In this document: positions 1 to 8,085 of the stretch, in pieces
Position numbering within the stretch: the stretch's first letter is position 1
Layout: every line of letters starts with the position of its first letter
From: Chara braunii
Taxonomy: Eukaryota; Streptophyta; Charophyceae; Charales; Characeae
DNA: 21,488 nucleotides
Reading direction: 5' to 3'
Assembly (NCBI GenBank): GCA_003427395.1
Contig: BFEA01000190.1
Coordinates: 412,334-433,821, forward strand
The notes under the pieces: model-generated
Seen by the model: only the letters and a program-made list of their open reading frames with translations
What the model was told of the DNA's origin: nothing
Database searches by the model: none
Translations under genes and position numbers: made by a program

Positions 1-191
1 AGAGCATTTGAGATGTCCAACATATTAAAGCAATTTTATAATTAGACAGTTTTTTGGTTGTTCTTGGGGTACCCCTTTCATTGTTCTTGCAGCTCCCCTT
101 CTACTGTGCCTCTTGCCCACGTTGATTGTGGCTGAGCGGCAGCTGCCCACATCCCCGTGTGCCTCCACGGCCCACTTGCACGCAATTTCAG

Positions 192-193
<2 letters not shown>

Positions 194-278
<85 letters not shown>
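194..278. repeat. (GT)n microsatellite
   Basis: About 42 uninterrupted GT dinucleotides. Alternating purine-pyrimidine of this length can adopt Z-DNA and is normally highly length-variable. No coding role is likely. Confidence 0.97.
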
Positions 279-281
<3 letters not shown>

Positions 282-646
282 CCGAAACGACGCCTGAAAC
301 AGACAAAAAAAGAACAGCAAATAATTTGAAATAAATAAATGCTGCCTCTAATCAAACCCTGCAGCCCCAAGGGCTGGCCGTGGGCCTACAGGGCGCATGC
401 CTGAATGGCATGCAGGCTGGGGGCCCCCAGCAACCGTCGGGCCCCCGAAACGGGACCCATGTGCAGGCTCAGCATGTAAAAATTAGGCTGTGTAAATACA
501 CAAACAACCGACGAAACGTGTGTGCGCGTGTGTATCTATGGGTATGTTGGTGTTGCTCATTTTCCTCGATGAGGCTGTATCTCTTTCCCCTTATTCAGCC
601 CCCCCGCATCCCCATCCCTCCTCCCCTCCCCCCCCGCCCACTCCAA

Positions 647-692
647 CACACACACACACACACACACACCCACACACACACACACACACACA
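647..692. repeat. (CA)n microsatellite
   Basis: A run of about 22 CA units with one extra C near 670. It is preceded by a C-rich tract (about 600-645). Confidence 0.95.
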
Positions 693-1381
693 TGAGCACT
701 CTTTTCTTTTCTGAATTCATGGCATTCCACACTAATCTCTCCACTCTTCCACAGCTCCATTGATGTTTGGATAAGCCACAGGTGGTGACTATAATACCAT
801 GTGCTCAAGAGGAAGTCCCATGCAGTTCGATCGTTATTACACATCAGGGTTGTTGCATTGCAGCCAACAGCAGTCCCGACTGCCGCCATATCTGCAGGCA
901 TTCAGTTGGCCATGTCAGCGGACAGGTCCGCAGCAGCATGCTGGAGTCTACAATAAAACAAAAGATATGAATAGGGAGAGCCTCGGTCCACATAATGTGT
1001 TTTCGCTTTTGTTGCTTGACCGGATAGATAGCAGATGCGGGGGAACGGGGGGGAGAGAGGAGGACAAGCAGGTGTGCACCACTGGCGTAGCTGTGGCGGA
1101 CATCCGATTGTAAGTTCTTAAATCAAAGATATTTGAGATACCAAGCAGGATTGATTCCTACTTCTGGGGACGGTGACTTTTTGCTTCTTGTGAAAGGGTG
1201 ACAGCCATGAGATATCATCTCATTGAACTGACCTGCCCCAGGTAATTTAGAATTGTTGCAAGTTCATCTAATTGTATCAGGTTTCTAACTTGGGTCTGTA
1301 TTACAACAGTTCATGTGTGTGCCAACTGAACCATGAAATCTTCAGAGAATCAATATCTGAACGGTGAATAGATCCGACAGA

Positions 1382-2330
1382 CTCATGACCAAAGTTTGGG
1401 ACCCCCAGGTGATGCCATACTGGGTGGTATCCTCGGGCGTGGGTGATAATATGCAGGGCGGGTGGCATCATGTGGACTGGGCGGTCAAGTGTAGAGTGGG
1501 TCACACGACGCAGATCCGATGACACCCCCCCCCCCCCCCCACCCCCCAAACACAAACACAGCCACACGTGTGCACACGGACGTTCCCAAACACAAACACA
1601 GCCACAAAGAAAGAAACAACAAACACACATGACTAAAATTGGGGACCCCCAGGTGATGCCATACTGGGTCCTCGGGCGTGAGTGATAATATTCCGGGCGG
1701 GTGGCATCATGTGGACTGGGCGGTCCCATGTAGAGTGGGTCATACGACGGAGATTCAATGGCACTCCCCCCCCCAAAAAAAAAAAACACAAACACGGCCA
1801 CAAAGAAAGAAACAACGCACACACAGGCACAATCCCGCCGTTGGCACGGCTATGGTACCATGCGGGCTGGGTGGTGTTATATGGCCTGTGTGATGGTACG
1901 TGAGTTGGACAGGGTGGCACCATGTGGAGAAGTGCACACTATGCGGACTGGATGGTACTAACACACACAAACACACACAAAAAAAAAAAAAAAAAAAAAA
2001 ACACAGACATGGCCACGACAAAAAAAGAAAAAAACACATCGCCAACATCAGGCACAATTTCACCCTTGCCACGGCCACGGGGTACGATGTGGGCTGAGGG
2101 GTATTTTGTGGCATGGGTGCTGCTATGTGGCTTGGGTCATACCACGTGGGGTGGGTCGTACCATGTGAAACAGGAGGTACCATCTAGGCAGGGTTGTGTG
2201 ATGTGGCCTGTGCAATACAAAGTGGGTTGGGTGGCAGAATGGGTTGTATAATGTGGCCCAGTTGATACTATGTGGGTTGGGTGGTACTAGCAGGGTGGTC
2301 CGTAGTATGTGGACTGGAGTCACTGGACCA
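1382..2330 (+). repeat. Higher-order degenerate tandem repeat (about 4 units of 205-245 bp)
   Basis: Two long copies are clear. The block starting GGGACCCCCAGGTGATGCC at 1398 recurs at 1642 (offset 244 bp), and both copies continue collinearly through the GGTGGCATCATGTGGACTGG text. Further, more diverged units start near 1830 (GCACAATCCCGCC) and 2050 (GCACAATTTCACC). Each unit carries a homopolymer tract (C at about 1525-1540, C then A at about 1767-1788, A at about 1979-2000) followed by a CACAAACAC-GCCAC-AAAGAAAG-like segment. Inside the units, and especially at 2080-2330, there is a finer repeat of about 20 bp resembling GGTACCATGTGGGCTGGGTGG. All three frames contain stops, so this is satellite-like DNA rather than a gene. 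Confidence 0.85.
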
Positions 2331-2394
2331 CAACAAAGTCATAATGGGATATCGGCCCAGTTTCTTTCAATAAAATAGGATTGTTTGGATTTGC

Positions 2395-2425
2395 ATCCCC
2401 GGACTGCGAATTCGGGGCTTTTCTT
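2395..2425 (+). other. CCCCG/CGGGG hairpin followed by T-rich run
   Basis: CCCCG and CGGGG arms flank about 11 nt (GACTGCGAATT), and TTTTCTTTT follows soon after. It lies about 100 bp upstream of the tRNA-like sequence. It resembles a simple hairpin terminator of organelle or bacterial type, but this could be chance. Confidence 0.3.
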
Positions 2426-2518
2426 TTGCACGGCTGGGTCGACTCTTTCGGGTGAGTTGCATTCACAAGCTTGTATCATCATAGGTTCAAACTTCAAATC
2501 TCATTCCTCCGTTCCGTC

Positions 2519-2592
2519 GAGGGTGTAGTTCAAGTGGTAGAACGCATATGTTTCCAAGTATGAAGCTGTCGGTTCAAGTCCGGTCGTCTCCA
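2519..2592 (+). tRNA. tRNA-Gly(UCC)-like sequence, probably a pseudo-tRNA
   Basis: A 74-nt cloverleaf can be drawn. The acceptor is GAGGGTG/CGTCTCC with one mismatch and several G-T pairs. A D-arm GTTC/GAAC surrounds a GTGGT loop. The anticodon stem is CATAT/GTATG. The T-arm is GTCGG-TTCAAGT-CCGGT, and the discriminator base is A (2592). The anticodon read from TTTCCAA is UCC (Gly). CCA is not encoded. The fold needs an 8-nt anticodon loop (2550-2557) and a weak acceptor stem, so function is doubtful. The overall pattern (TGTAGTTCAAGTGGTAGAAC, TTCCAA, GGTTCAAGTCC) is more like organellar or bacterial tRNA-Gly(UCC) than a eukaryotic cytosolic one, suggesting an organelle-derived or SINE-like relic. 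A covariance-model tRNA scan would decide. Confidence 0.5.
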
Positions 2593-2709
2593 ATTTCCCC
2601 GTGAGCTAGAACTGGAGCAGAAATAACTCCACAGGGTATATCAACACGTTTTCCAATATGACGTTCCTGTAATGACCTGTCAGAACACAGACTGAGAACA
2701 CTGCTGATT
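2542..2709 (+). repeat. 168-bp tandem duplication, copy 1 (includes 3' part of the tRNA-like sequence)
   Basis: Starts at ACGCATATG within the tRNA-like anticodon stem and ends at CTGCTGATT. It is collinear with 2731-2898 at a constant offset of 189 bp, with only about six or seven mismatches by eye. Confidence 0.9.
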
Positions 2710-2730
2710 TCTGAGTTTTACCGCTGGAAT

Positions 2731-2898
2731 ACGCATATGTTTCCAAGTATGAAGTTGTCGGTTCAAGTCCAATCGTCTCCAATTTCCCCGTGAGCTAGAA
2801 CTGGAGCAGAAATAACTCCACAGGGTATATCAACACGTTTTCGAATATGACGTTCCTGTAATGACCCGTCAGAAGACAGACTGAGAACACTGCTGATT
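2731..2898 (+). repeat. 168-bp tandem duplication, copy 2 (truncated tRNA-like 3' half)
   Basis: Repeats copy 1 after a 21-bp spacer. The D-arm and acceptor 5' half of the tRNA-like structure are missing here (replaced by CCGCTGGAAT), so this copy cannot fold as a tRNA. Within the copy, the T-stem reads CCAAT instead of CCGGT. Confidence 0.9.
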
Positions 2899-3079
2899 AG
2901 CATGCCTTGCTGAGATTCCCGTGTTCTGCTGAGTTTTCTAAGTCTGTGTGTGTCTGCCTGCTGGTCTGCGTGGCAGTCCGAGTGCTTGTCGGTCTGAGTG
3001 TGTGTGTGACCCGCAACGGTACTTGTTTGTTTGGAGTCCCCGCAGGGCCGGTACTTACCTGTGGCCATGACTTTGAGGG

Positions 3080-3180
3080 TTGCAGCGGGGAAAACACTCA
3101 AGTGGCGGGAGTAGGCCCGCAACACTTAGAGCAGCAGGAAAAACACTCAAGTAGTAGGTAGGCCAGTACCACTCAGGTAG
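3080..3180 (+). repeat. Degenerate ~49-bp tandem repeat
   Basis: GAAAACACTCAAGT (about 3088) and GAAAAACACTCAAGT (about 3137) start two related units that continue GGCGGGAGTAGGCC versus AGTAGGTAGGCC. Further AGTAG/TAGG-rich text follows to about 3300. Confidence 0.7.
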
Positions 3181-3304
3181 TGGTAGATGTGGCGGGAACT
3201 GGAGTCCGAGCAGAAGAAGACAAAAGTTGGCATTTTAGAGGCCCATTAGTTAGTAGGCTAGGTCTAGGCGGGTACCAGTCCAAGTAGTCTGAGTCTAGGA
3301 CCTG

Positions 3305-3322
3305 CACGGACGATATCAGAGC
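3305..3322 (+). other. Possible LTR end and tRNA-Met primer-binding-like site
   Basis: CTGCA (3302-3306) could be an LTR terminus. It is followed after 4 nt by CGATATCAGAGC (3311-3322). The last nine bases equal those of the plant initiator-tRNA-Met PBS TGGTATCAGAGC, and the first three differ. An ATG opening a 90-codon frame follows within a few bases, as in elements with a short leader. I did not find a matching second LTR, so this is tentative. Confidence 0.35.
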
Positions 3323-3327
3323 CTGCA

Positions 3328-3600
3328 ATGATGTTTCCCTCCGAAAGGGAGGAGGTACCGGGTGCGTGGAGGCCGCTCAACCTGGAAGTCACCGCCCAAG
3401 AGGCAAGTAGGCTGCTATATCTTCCGGTAGAGCGCTGGGGTCTACCTCATTTGCGGTATGCAAGTTTGGACGACATGCTGCTTGAGCAAGCGCCAGCCTT
3501 CTGGGAGTTGATCGAAGGAAGTGCGCCGGGCAGTACAGCGCCGGGAGGAGGAACAAGGTCGGGAGCTTCCACCTCAGCTACAGTGGAGCTCTGCCAGTAG
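3328..3600 (+). CDS. Short open frame, possibly the N-terminus of a retroelement gag
   Basis: Ninety codons starting at ATGATG (the second ATG, 3331, is equally plausible) and ending in TAG. The product is of ordinary composition, with a stretch around residues 15-65 that reads like folded protein (alternating hydrophobic and charged, Trp at positions 16, 37 and 59), then a Gly/Ser/Thr-rich tail. It lies directly after the PBS-like site, which is why a gag start is suspected. No zinc knuckle or other signature is present. A different frame continues open to about 3814, suggesting a frameshifted remnant. I do not recognise the family, and it could be spurious. Confidence 0.25.
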   Translation: MMFPSEREEVPGAWRPLNLEVTAQEASRLLYLPVERWGLPHLRYASLDDMLLEQAPAFWELIEGSAPGSTAPGGGTRSGASTSATVELCQ

Positions 3601-3950
3601 GAAGAGGAGGAAGAAGAGGACTAGGGAGGAGAGTAGCGAAGTACCTACCTGGCTATGGTGGACGCCATCTTCATCACCTTGTCAGGTGCTGCATCTGGAA
3701 GGCCCCAGTGGGGATTGCGCCACACCAAGAAGGCTTCGAGGCACAGTCAGGCATGATGGCCTGAGAAGCAGCGGACATAGCTGCTTTGCGTTGTCTTTTG
3801 CACAACAGGGCTAGGCCCTTAGTAGTCCACCATAGCCTCCGCCTGGTTGAAGAGGAGGAAGAAGGAGGCCATGGCTATGGTGGACCTCAGTTGATGTCAA
3901 GCGGTAGAAGTGGGATTCGTACATTGATTCTGGTTCTGCCATTCATCATT
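3600..3950. repeat. Short direct and inverted repeats around GCTATGGTGGAC
   Basis: GCTATGGTGGAC occurs on the plus strand near 3652 and again near 3874. Its exact reverse complement GTCCACCATAGC occurs near 3823. The two direct copies are also each preceded by a GAGGAGGAAGAAG-type purine stretch (about 3604 and 3850). The rest of the stretch shows no gene. Confidence 0.7.
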
Positions 3951-4059
3951 ACTATTGTTATTTATTGTTTGAATAAGAGGGGAGGCGAAAGGAGTTTGGT
4001 TGGCAAGGAGGGGGAATTATCATTGGTCTTTCGCTGGTGTACATCTTCCTCTTCGTCTT

Positions 4060-4072
4060 TCTTTCTTCTTCT

Positions 4073-4155
<83 letters not shown>

Positions 4156-4156
4156 N

Positions 4157-4188
<32 letters not shown>

Positions 4189-4200
4189 GAGAGTCTCTCC

Positions 4201-4259
<59 letters not shown>

Positions 4260-4279
4260 CCTCCCTCTCTCTCTCTCAA
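4060..4279. repeat. Compound (CT)n-(CA)n-(CT)n microsatellite with one N
   Basis: CT repeats run to 4171 (one N at 4156), then CA to 4188, then CT variants to about 4278. Homopurine-homopyrimidine tracts of this length can form triplex DNA and often collapse in assembly. The single N shows the region was not fully resolved. Open frames through it are dipeptide artefacts. Confidence 0.95.
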
Positions 4280-4765
4280 GTTCATTCATTGCTTCTGCAA
4301 TTTGACGTCATTGTGCTTTCTCGTAAATATTGCACTTTGAAATTGGTCAGGGTCGTAACATTCCATTTGAGTACCCAAAGCAGCAGGCTCAATCCTAGCA
4401 ATCATGTTTCACTACTATTGTATGGTCATCTGTAATTAAGATTTCATCACAATCTTCGATGAGGAAAAAAACTTAGATAAATAAAATGCGCTTTCAATTC
4501 AGCTGAGGAACCTACACGATTCATCTTAATAATGGTCCATTAGCAGCCTCTGATGCTGATCGGCCTTGCCGAACACGTCCAGGCCACTGATGCTACCATG
4601 ATGGTCGCTATCAGTAATCTCCTGTGCACCCCCGGTCAACCATTACGTAGGCTGGTCAGTACAGTGCAGGTTAGGTCGGCAAAGCTATGTGGGCTGAGTG
4701 CTACAAACAACCAAAAAAAAAAAGGGGGGGAAACTACGCGGGAGTCACAAAAATGGGTTATAAAT
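4280..4765. other. No recognisable gene
   Basis: A single-copy-looking stretch with a short A-run then G-run near 4714-4730. No open frame with recognisable protein character and no clear RNA gene. Confidence 0.6.
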
Positions 4766-4907
4766 TTATAATTGCACTACGGGGCAAGACACAGTTTAGA
4801 ATTGCAGTCTGGGCAATGTATACAACCCAGCTTTCTGGCCAGGTAGGGTGCCCGAAGTGCAATTGCAAACTGTATCTTGCGATTCTCGCCCCATAGTGCA
4901 ATTATAA
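4766..4907. mobile_element. Foldback MITE (family B), 142 bp
   Basis: The two ends are long inverted repeats. The left arm begins TTATAATTGCACTACGGGGC, and the reverse complement of the right end begins TTATAATTGCACTATGGGGC (19 of 20 identical). After a 9-bp insertion in the right arm, homology continues through AAGACACAGTTT versus AAGATACAGTTT and on to a GGGCA block, so each arm is about 50 bp. There is no coding capacity. The TA-rich ends are compatible with a TA-type target duplication, but the exact boundary cannot be fixed from one copy. The transposase family is unknown. Confidence 0.75.
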
Positions 4908-6301
4908 CTCGTTTTGTCGAAACTTCAAAAACTTGAAAAAGCTAAAAAGACCAAAAAACTTTTAAGAAGCAAAGCCTGAATTCAACAAGAGATAAAAAGA
5001 ACAGCTGCGTGATCTTTTCTTCCTTTTCAGTGTGAGCTATACACTGTATACAGCCAGATTCGAGCTCACGACCTCATTCGATCTCAAAAAAAGAAGAGAA
5101 AACAAAGCCAAGCCCGTGTGGTTGACTGGTGCAATTAAGGCATTTCTCACAGGAGCACTTCCCAAAATGCATGTGACTGCAATTACGGCCAGACCGGATG
5201 AATCCAGCTGCAACACGTCCAAGGCTTTGTCGAAGAAGTCCTAGTGTGAGTATGCCCTTATCAAGTGTTGTTGGTAGAAAGGCCTAAAGCTCGAATGCCA
5301 CAAAAGAGAAGTTAAAAACAATTGTGAGATTCCTTTTTCCCTTTTCGGGTGATTCGAGCTGATCACCAGTCTCTAACAGTCACAGGTCTTGTTTCCATCT
5401 GAACAGGCTTGCTATGTACTTGTATTCAAATATCGTCAGAAACAGCCCAACAACGAAGTGACACCCCAACCCAAAAGTAACAGAAGAAGGTGGGTGGAAT
5501 CACCAAATTCTGTCAAACATCGGCAGAAGCATGGACTCACCTACGCGCCCGGAATGAATCCACAAACAGACCCAAAAAAACAAAAGAAAATGCCACGACA
5601 CAAAATTCGGAACGAGTCCAGGCCACACTTTTTTTTAACCCCCTCTGCACTGCCTCTCGCTGGCGATCCACAACGCCTCCCGAATTGTTAATGCCCACTG
5701 TGCACCACGAGGTTCCTGGTCCCCCTGCCTTTTTCCTGGGCCCGTGGCAGGTGTCCAGTGAGGACCCCTTCTTCCTTTAGTACTATTATTATTATTATTA
5801 TTATTATTATTACTACTACTACTACTATACTATATAAATGTTATTATAAAATAATTTAAATAAAATTTCCTTGTATAGACAAATGGTACGAGTTTGGCAA
5901 TTGAATTTTCCCAACCCATCTTTTTGTAAAATTGATTGAAGGAAATGCTGGTTCCTTACCAGGCACGAGTTCCCCGGGATCTATGTCATGTCATGATCCA
6001 GATTTTCTATGGTTAATCCATTCAGAAAGAGAACGTTCACACTTGACGTATCGTCACAGGTCAAATCCCAACCACTAAAATGTATATGCATGCATGCCAG
6101 TACAGGGGTGATCTAGCAGCTCGATCCACAAAAGCGGAATTGTGCATACATGTGACAGAGGGAGGGATGGAAAGAGAGAGGAGAGAAAAGAGGGAAGGAG
6201 GGAATGATCATAAAGTTACTCTCTTTTCTGAAAGGGCAGACCAGGGAACCCACAAAATTCAGCAGTGGCTGGGGCGGGAGAAAGAAGATAGCTTCGCTAA
6301 C
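4908..6301. other. Intron-like or intergenic stretch downstream of exon B
   Basis: In the direction of the minus-strand gene this follows the splice donor at 6301/6300. I looked on the minus strand for the next TMEM8-like exon (ectodomain end or membrane helices) and did not find one. The stretch has A/T-rich parts and a trinucleotide repeat. A-rich and T-rich runs at 5090 and 5630 give weak, low-complexity frames. Confidence 0.5.
5783..5827. repeat. (ATT)n/(ACT)n trinucleotide microsatellite
   Basis: About nine ATT units pass into about five ACT units and then an AT-rich stretch to about 5870. Confidence 0.95.
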
Positions 6302-7264
6302 CTGTAAAAGAGTGAGATCTGAATTGCAGTCTACGCCTGCATACCCAGAAATACACCTCCACAATTTCCATCTTGCATTGAAGCATAGCTGAGAGATTTC
6401 AGGCAAACCCCCTTGTGCTTCACTGGTATCATTTGTCCTCCGCTGGCTCCTTCTCTTCCCAATCTTTACGCCAATATACCACCATCCCAATTTAGGAGTG
6501 GGCACTACCACTCGAGCGGTCCCATTTACCGCCATTGAGAACTTGTCGTTACCCAACACTAAACGCTCCGACTTGTTCCCTGATCGTGTCTTACTCTCCA
6601 ACTTCCCGAACCATCGCTCTAACTTCCACTTCAGTCTCATCCGACTGCTGACCGGTGTGCTGTATTCCCCCTGCTCTGCCAACATTCGTGTACCATTCAC
6701 GAAACTCCCGCTCGGCCCTGCTGGAGATGGCGTTGTGTCACTGGCATTCAGCCTAATGACTGGGATGCCACCTGCCCACACAAACAGCGCTAGGAAGAAA
6801 GGGTTTTTGTCAAGTGGATGAGAAGGTTCCTTAACTTTAGTCAGAGGATCATCAGAGGTGGTCGCCATTGGCACAGTCGTAATCATCACAGCCAGTTCCG
6901 CGACCTCTCTCTCGATCCTTAGCCCGTAGAACCGCCATGCAGACTTTCCATTGACAATGTCCACACATTCTGTCTCCCGCTCCACCCAACTTTCCGGATT
7001 GCTTATGCTTCCCTCGCTCCCATCCTCTATATCATCAGCCCTTGCACTGCCATTATTATTGTTATGTACAACGCTTTCATTACCTGGCACTTCATCCCGA
7101 TGACACCTTTCCGGTGGAGGAGCACGATGTAATTTGCCTTCACTTGCAGGCAAATGAATAGGTGTGATCTTAAAGGTACAATCAGGCCCTCCTTGAACAA
7201 GAGTATCTCGGCATGAGTAGACCGCAACGTGTATAGAAAATGAAAAGATCACCCCCCGTTCGAT
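6302..7264 (-). CDS. Exon B of a TMEM8/PGAP6-like membrane protein (ectodomain part)
   Basis: This 963-nt exon encodes 321 residues in phase 0 at both ends. It was chosen because TGTGGAGACAG precedes 7264 (acceptor) and TTACAG|GTTAGC follows 6302 (donor). A longer open frame runs to 7330 but only with a TTG start directly after a TGA. Residues 1-30 contain F-S-F-S, then C...GPDC (about 17-30). An Asn/Glu/Asp-rich stretch follows, then a block around 90-125 with W-V-x-x-x-x-x-C and FYGLRIEREVAELAVM, then GWWYIGV at 260-266. It ends in a three-Cys segment (C294, C304, C313: LCFNARWKLWRC and GYAGVDC). About seven Asn-X-Ser/Thr sequons fit a secreted or cell-surface domain. The order and spacing match what I know of plant TMEM8-like (DUF3522, PGAP6-related) ectodomains. 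Animal PGAP6 is a GPI-directed phospholipase A2, while the plant role is not settled. The enzymatic seven-helix part is not in this window. Confidence 0.65.
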
Positions 7265-7566
7265 CTGTCTCCACATCACAAAAAGTGCACAGAACTCATC
7301 CCTAAGGTGTGACAGTCGTATTTTGAGCAATCAACAGCCTAGGCAAACAATTAACATGTATGCACAGGCCTCCTGAAACAGAAGCCACACCAGCAGTTAG
7401 AACTAGAAGCATTCCTTCCCATCTTAGCATATTCAGCGCGACTATATAATAAGCAAGCGTCAGCAGACTACAAGAGAGAGGGCGCAGTTCATCAGTATAG
7501 CCAAGAATAGTCAGTCACAGGCCCAACAAGGGACCAGGAGAGGGATATGGTTAATTGTTCCCAAGG

Positions 7567-7839
7567 AGAAGCAATCAATGCCATCCGCTAAATCCACACT
7601 TTGGGGACAAATTACCGTCTTCACCCAAATATAACGCCTGGTCATTATAGCCGTACTTGGGGCCATTTTCCGTCCAGATGCAACGATAATGACCGGGTGT
7701 TCTATTCGGGTGAAGACGGTAGTTCTTGAATGAAGAGGGTCTATAAGGCAGCATGGAGGGCTGAAGGGAGCAACTTAGTTGGCTACTTTGCAGGGGTAGA
7801 GCGGTGGTAAATCCTTTCCCAGAAAGAAGCAATCAATGC
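7567..7839. repeat. 15-bp direct repeat pair flanking a 243-bp segment
   Basis: AGAAGCAATCAATGC occurs at 7567-7581 and again, identically, at 7825-7839. The 243 bp between include MITE-A copy 1. A perfect 15-bp pair resembles the target duplication of a retroposed insert, although no A-tail is seen at either inner edge. Alternatively it is a recombination or slippage duplication. Confidence 0.6.
7613..7721 (-). mobile_element. MITE family A, copy 1 (109 bp)
   Basis: TA, then CCGTCTTCACCC... at the left end and the inverted copy ...GGGTGAAGACGG then TA at the right (arms 7615-7648 and 7686-7719). The arms pair with about four mismatches over 34 bp. The reverse complement of the ~37-bp middle (TGCATCTGGAC...) matches the middle of the copy at 15592-15700, so the two copies lie in opposite orientation. 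TA on both sides suggests a Tc1/mariner- or pogo-like mobiliser (inference). It lies in the predicted intron of the TMEM8-like gene. Confidence 0.85.
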
Positions 7840-8085
7840 TCTGTCTATGAGTCCTTCAGCCATCATGGGAGGAAGGATTGAAGTGTGTCATCAATGTAAG
7901 GGACGCTGGACACGGCTTCCAGAACACATAATAAAGTCGGAGTTTTCTTGGTGGGAGCCAGGGAGGAGGAGGGAGGAGGGAACACAAATGCAAGTAACCA
8001 TCCAATGAGGACTTGAAAATTTTGAGATGCAAAACCCTGCAGAAGTCCAACCATGAATAAGCTGAGTCGAAAGCAGAAAGACAAA
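7840..8085. other. Intronic spacer before the 3' LTR
   Basis: No gene seen. Contains a purine-rich GGAGG run near 7960-7980. The last bases, ACAAA (8081-8085), abut the TG of the LTR and share CAAA with the other flank. Confidence 0.6.

Larger units (their letters stand above)
1..1381. other. Non-coding stretch with two microsatellites
   Basis: I see no supportable gene here. The open frames are short, and many consist of dipeptide runs read through the GT and CA tracts. At 395-413 there is a small hairpin (GCATGCC, TGAAT, GGCATGC) inside a GC-rich patch with runs such as GGGGGCCCCC. An AATAAATAAA string lies near 331-340, but nothing upstream looks like an exon. Positions 700-1380 show mixed composition without a recognisable domain on either strand. 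Confidence 0.6.

Noticed and set aside
25-370. Several 60-93-residue frames on both strands across the GT tract
   Set aside because: They are Thr-His or Val-Cys dipeptide readings of the microsatellite with no sequence character outside it.
557-1113. Overlapping frames of about 100-114 residues on both strands
   Set aside because: No domain, no splice pattern and poor composition. Part of one is the CA tract.
3786-4435. Long Ser-Leu and Arg-Glu frames near 4.1 kb
   Set aside because: Products of the CT/GA repeat, one even crossing the N at 4156. No protein family supports them.
5037-5222. Minus frame with hydrophobic stretches, and a GGTCGTGAGCTCGAATC string resembling a tRNA T-arm
   Set aside because: I considered it as a missing TMEM8-like helix exon or a tRNA. 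The T-stem does not pair, there is no D-arm, and the peptide does not fit the seven-helix domain.
7265-7330. Upstream extension of exon B to a TTG start at 7330
   Set aside because: A TGA precedes the TTG directly and no ATG is there. The acceptor at 7265-7266 gives a better fit with exon A and the family pattern.
7575-7832. 85-residue minus frame sharing the peptide YRLHPNRTPGHY with a plus frame at 15580-15795
   Set aside because: The shared peptide comes from the MITE-A arms, which read alike from both strands because the element is palindromic. It is not a conserved gene.
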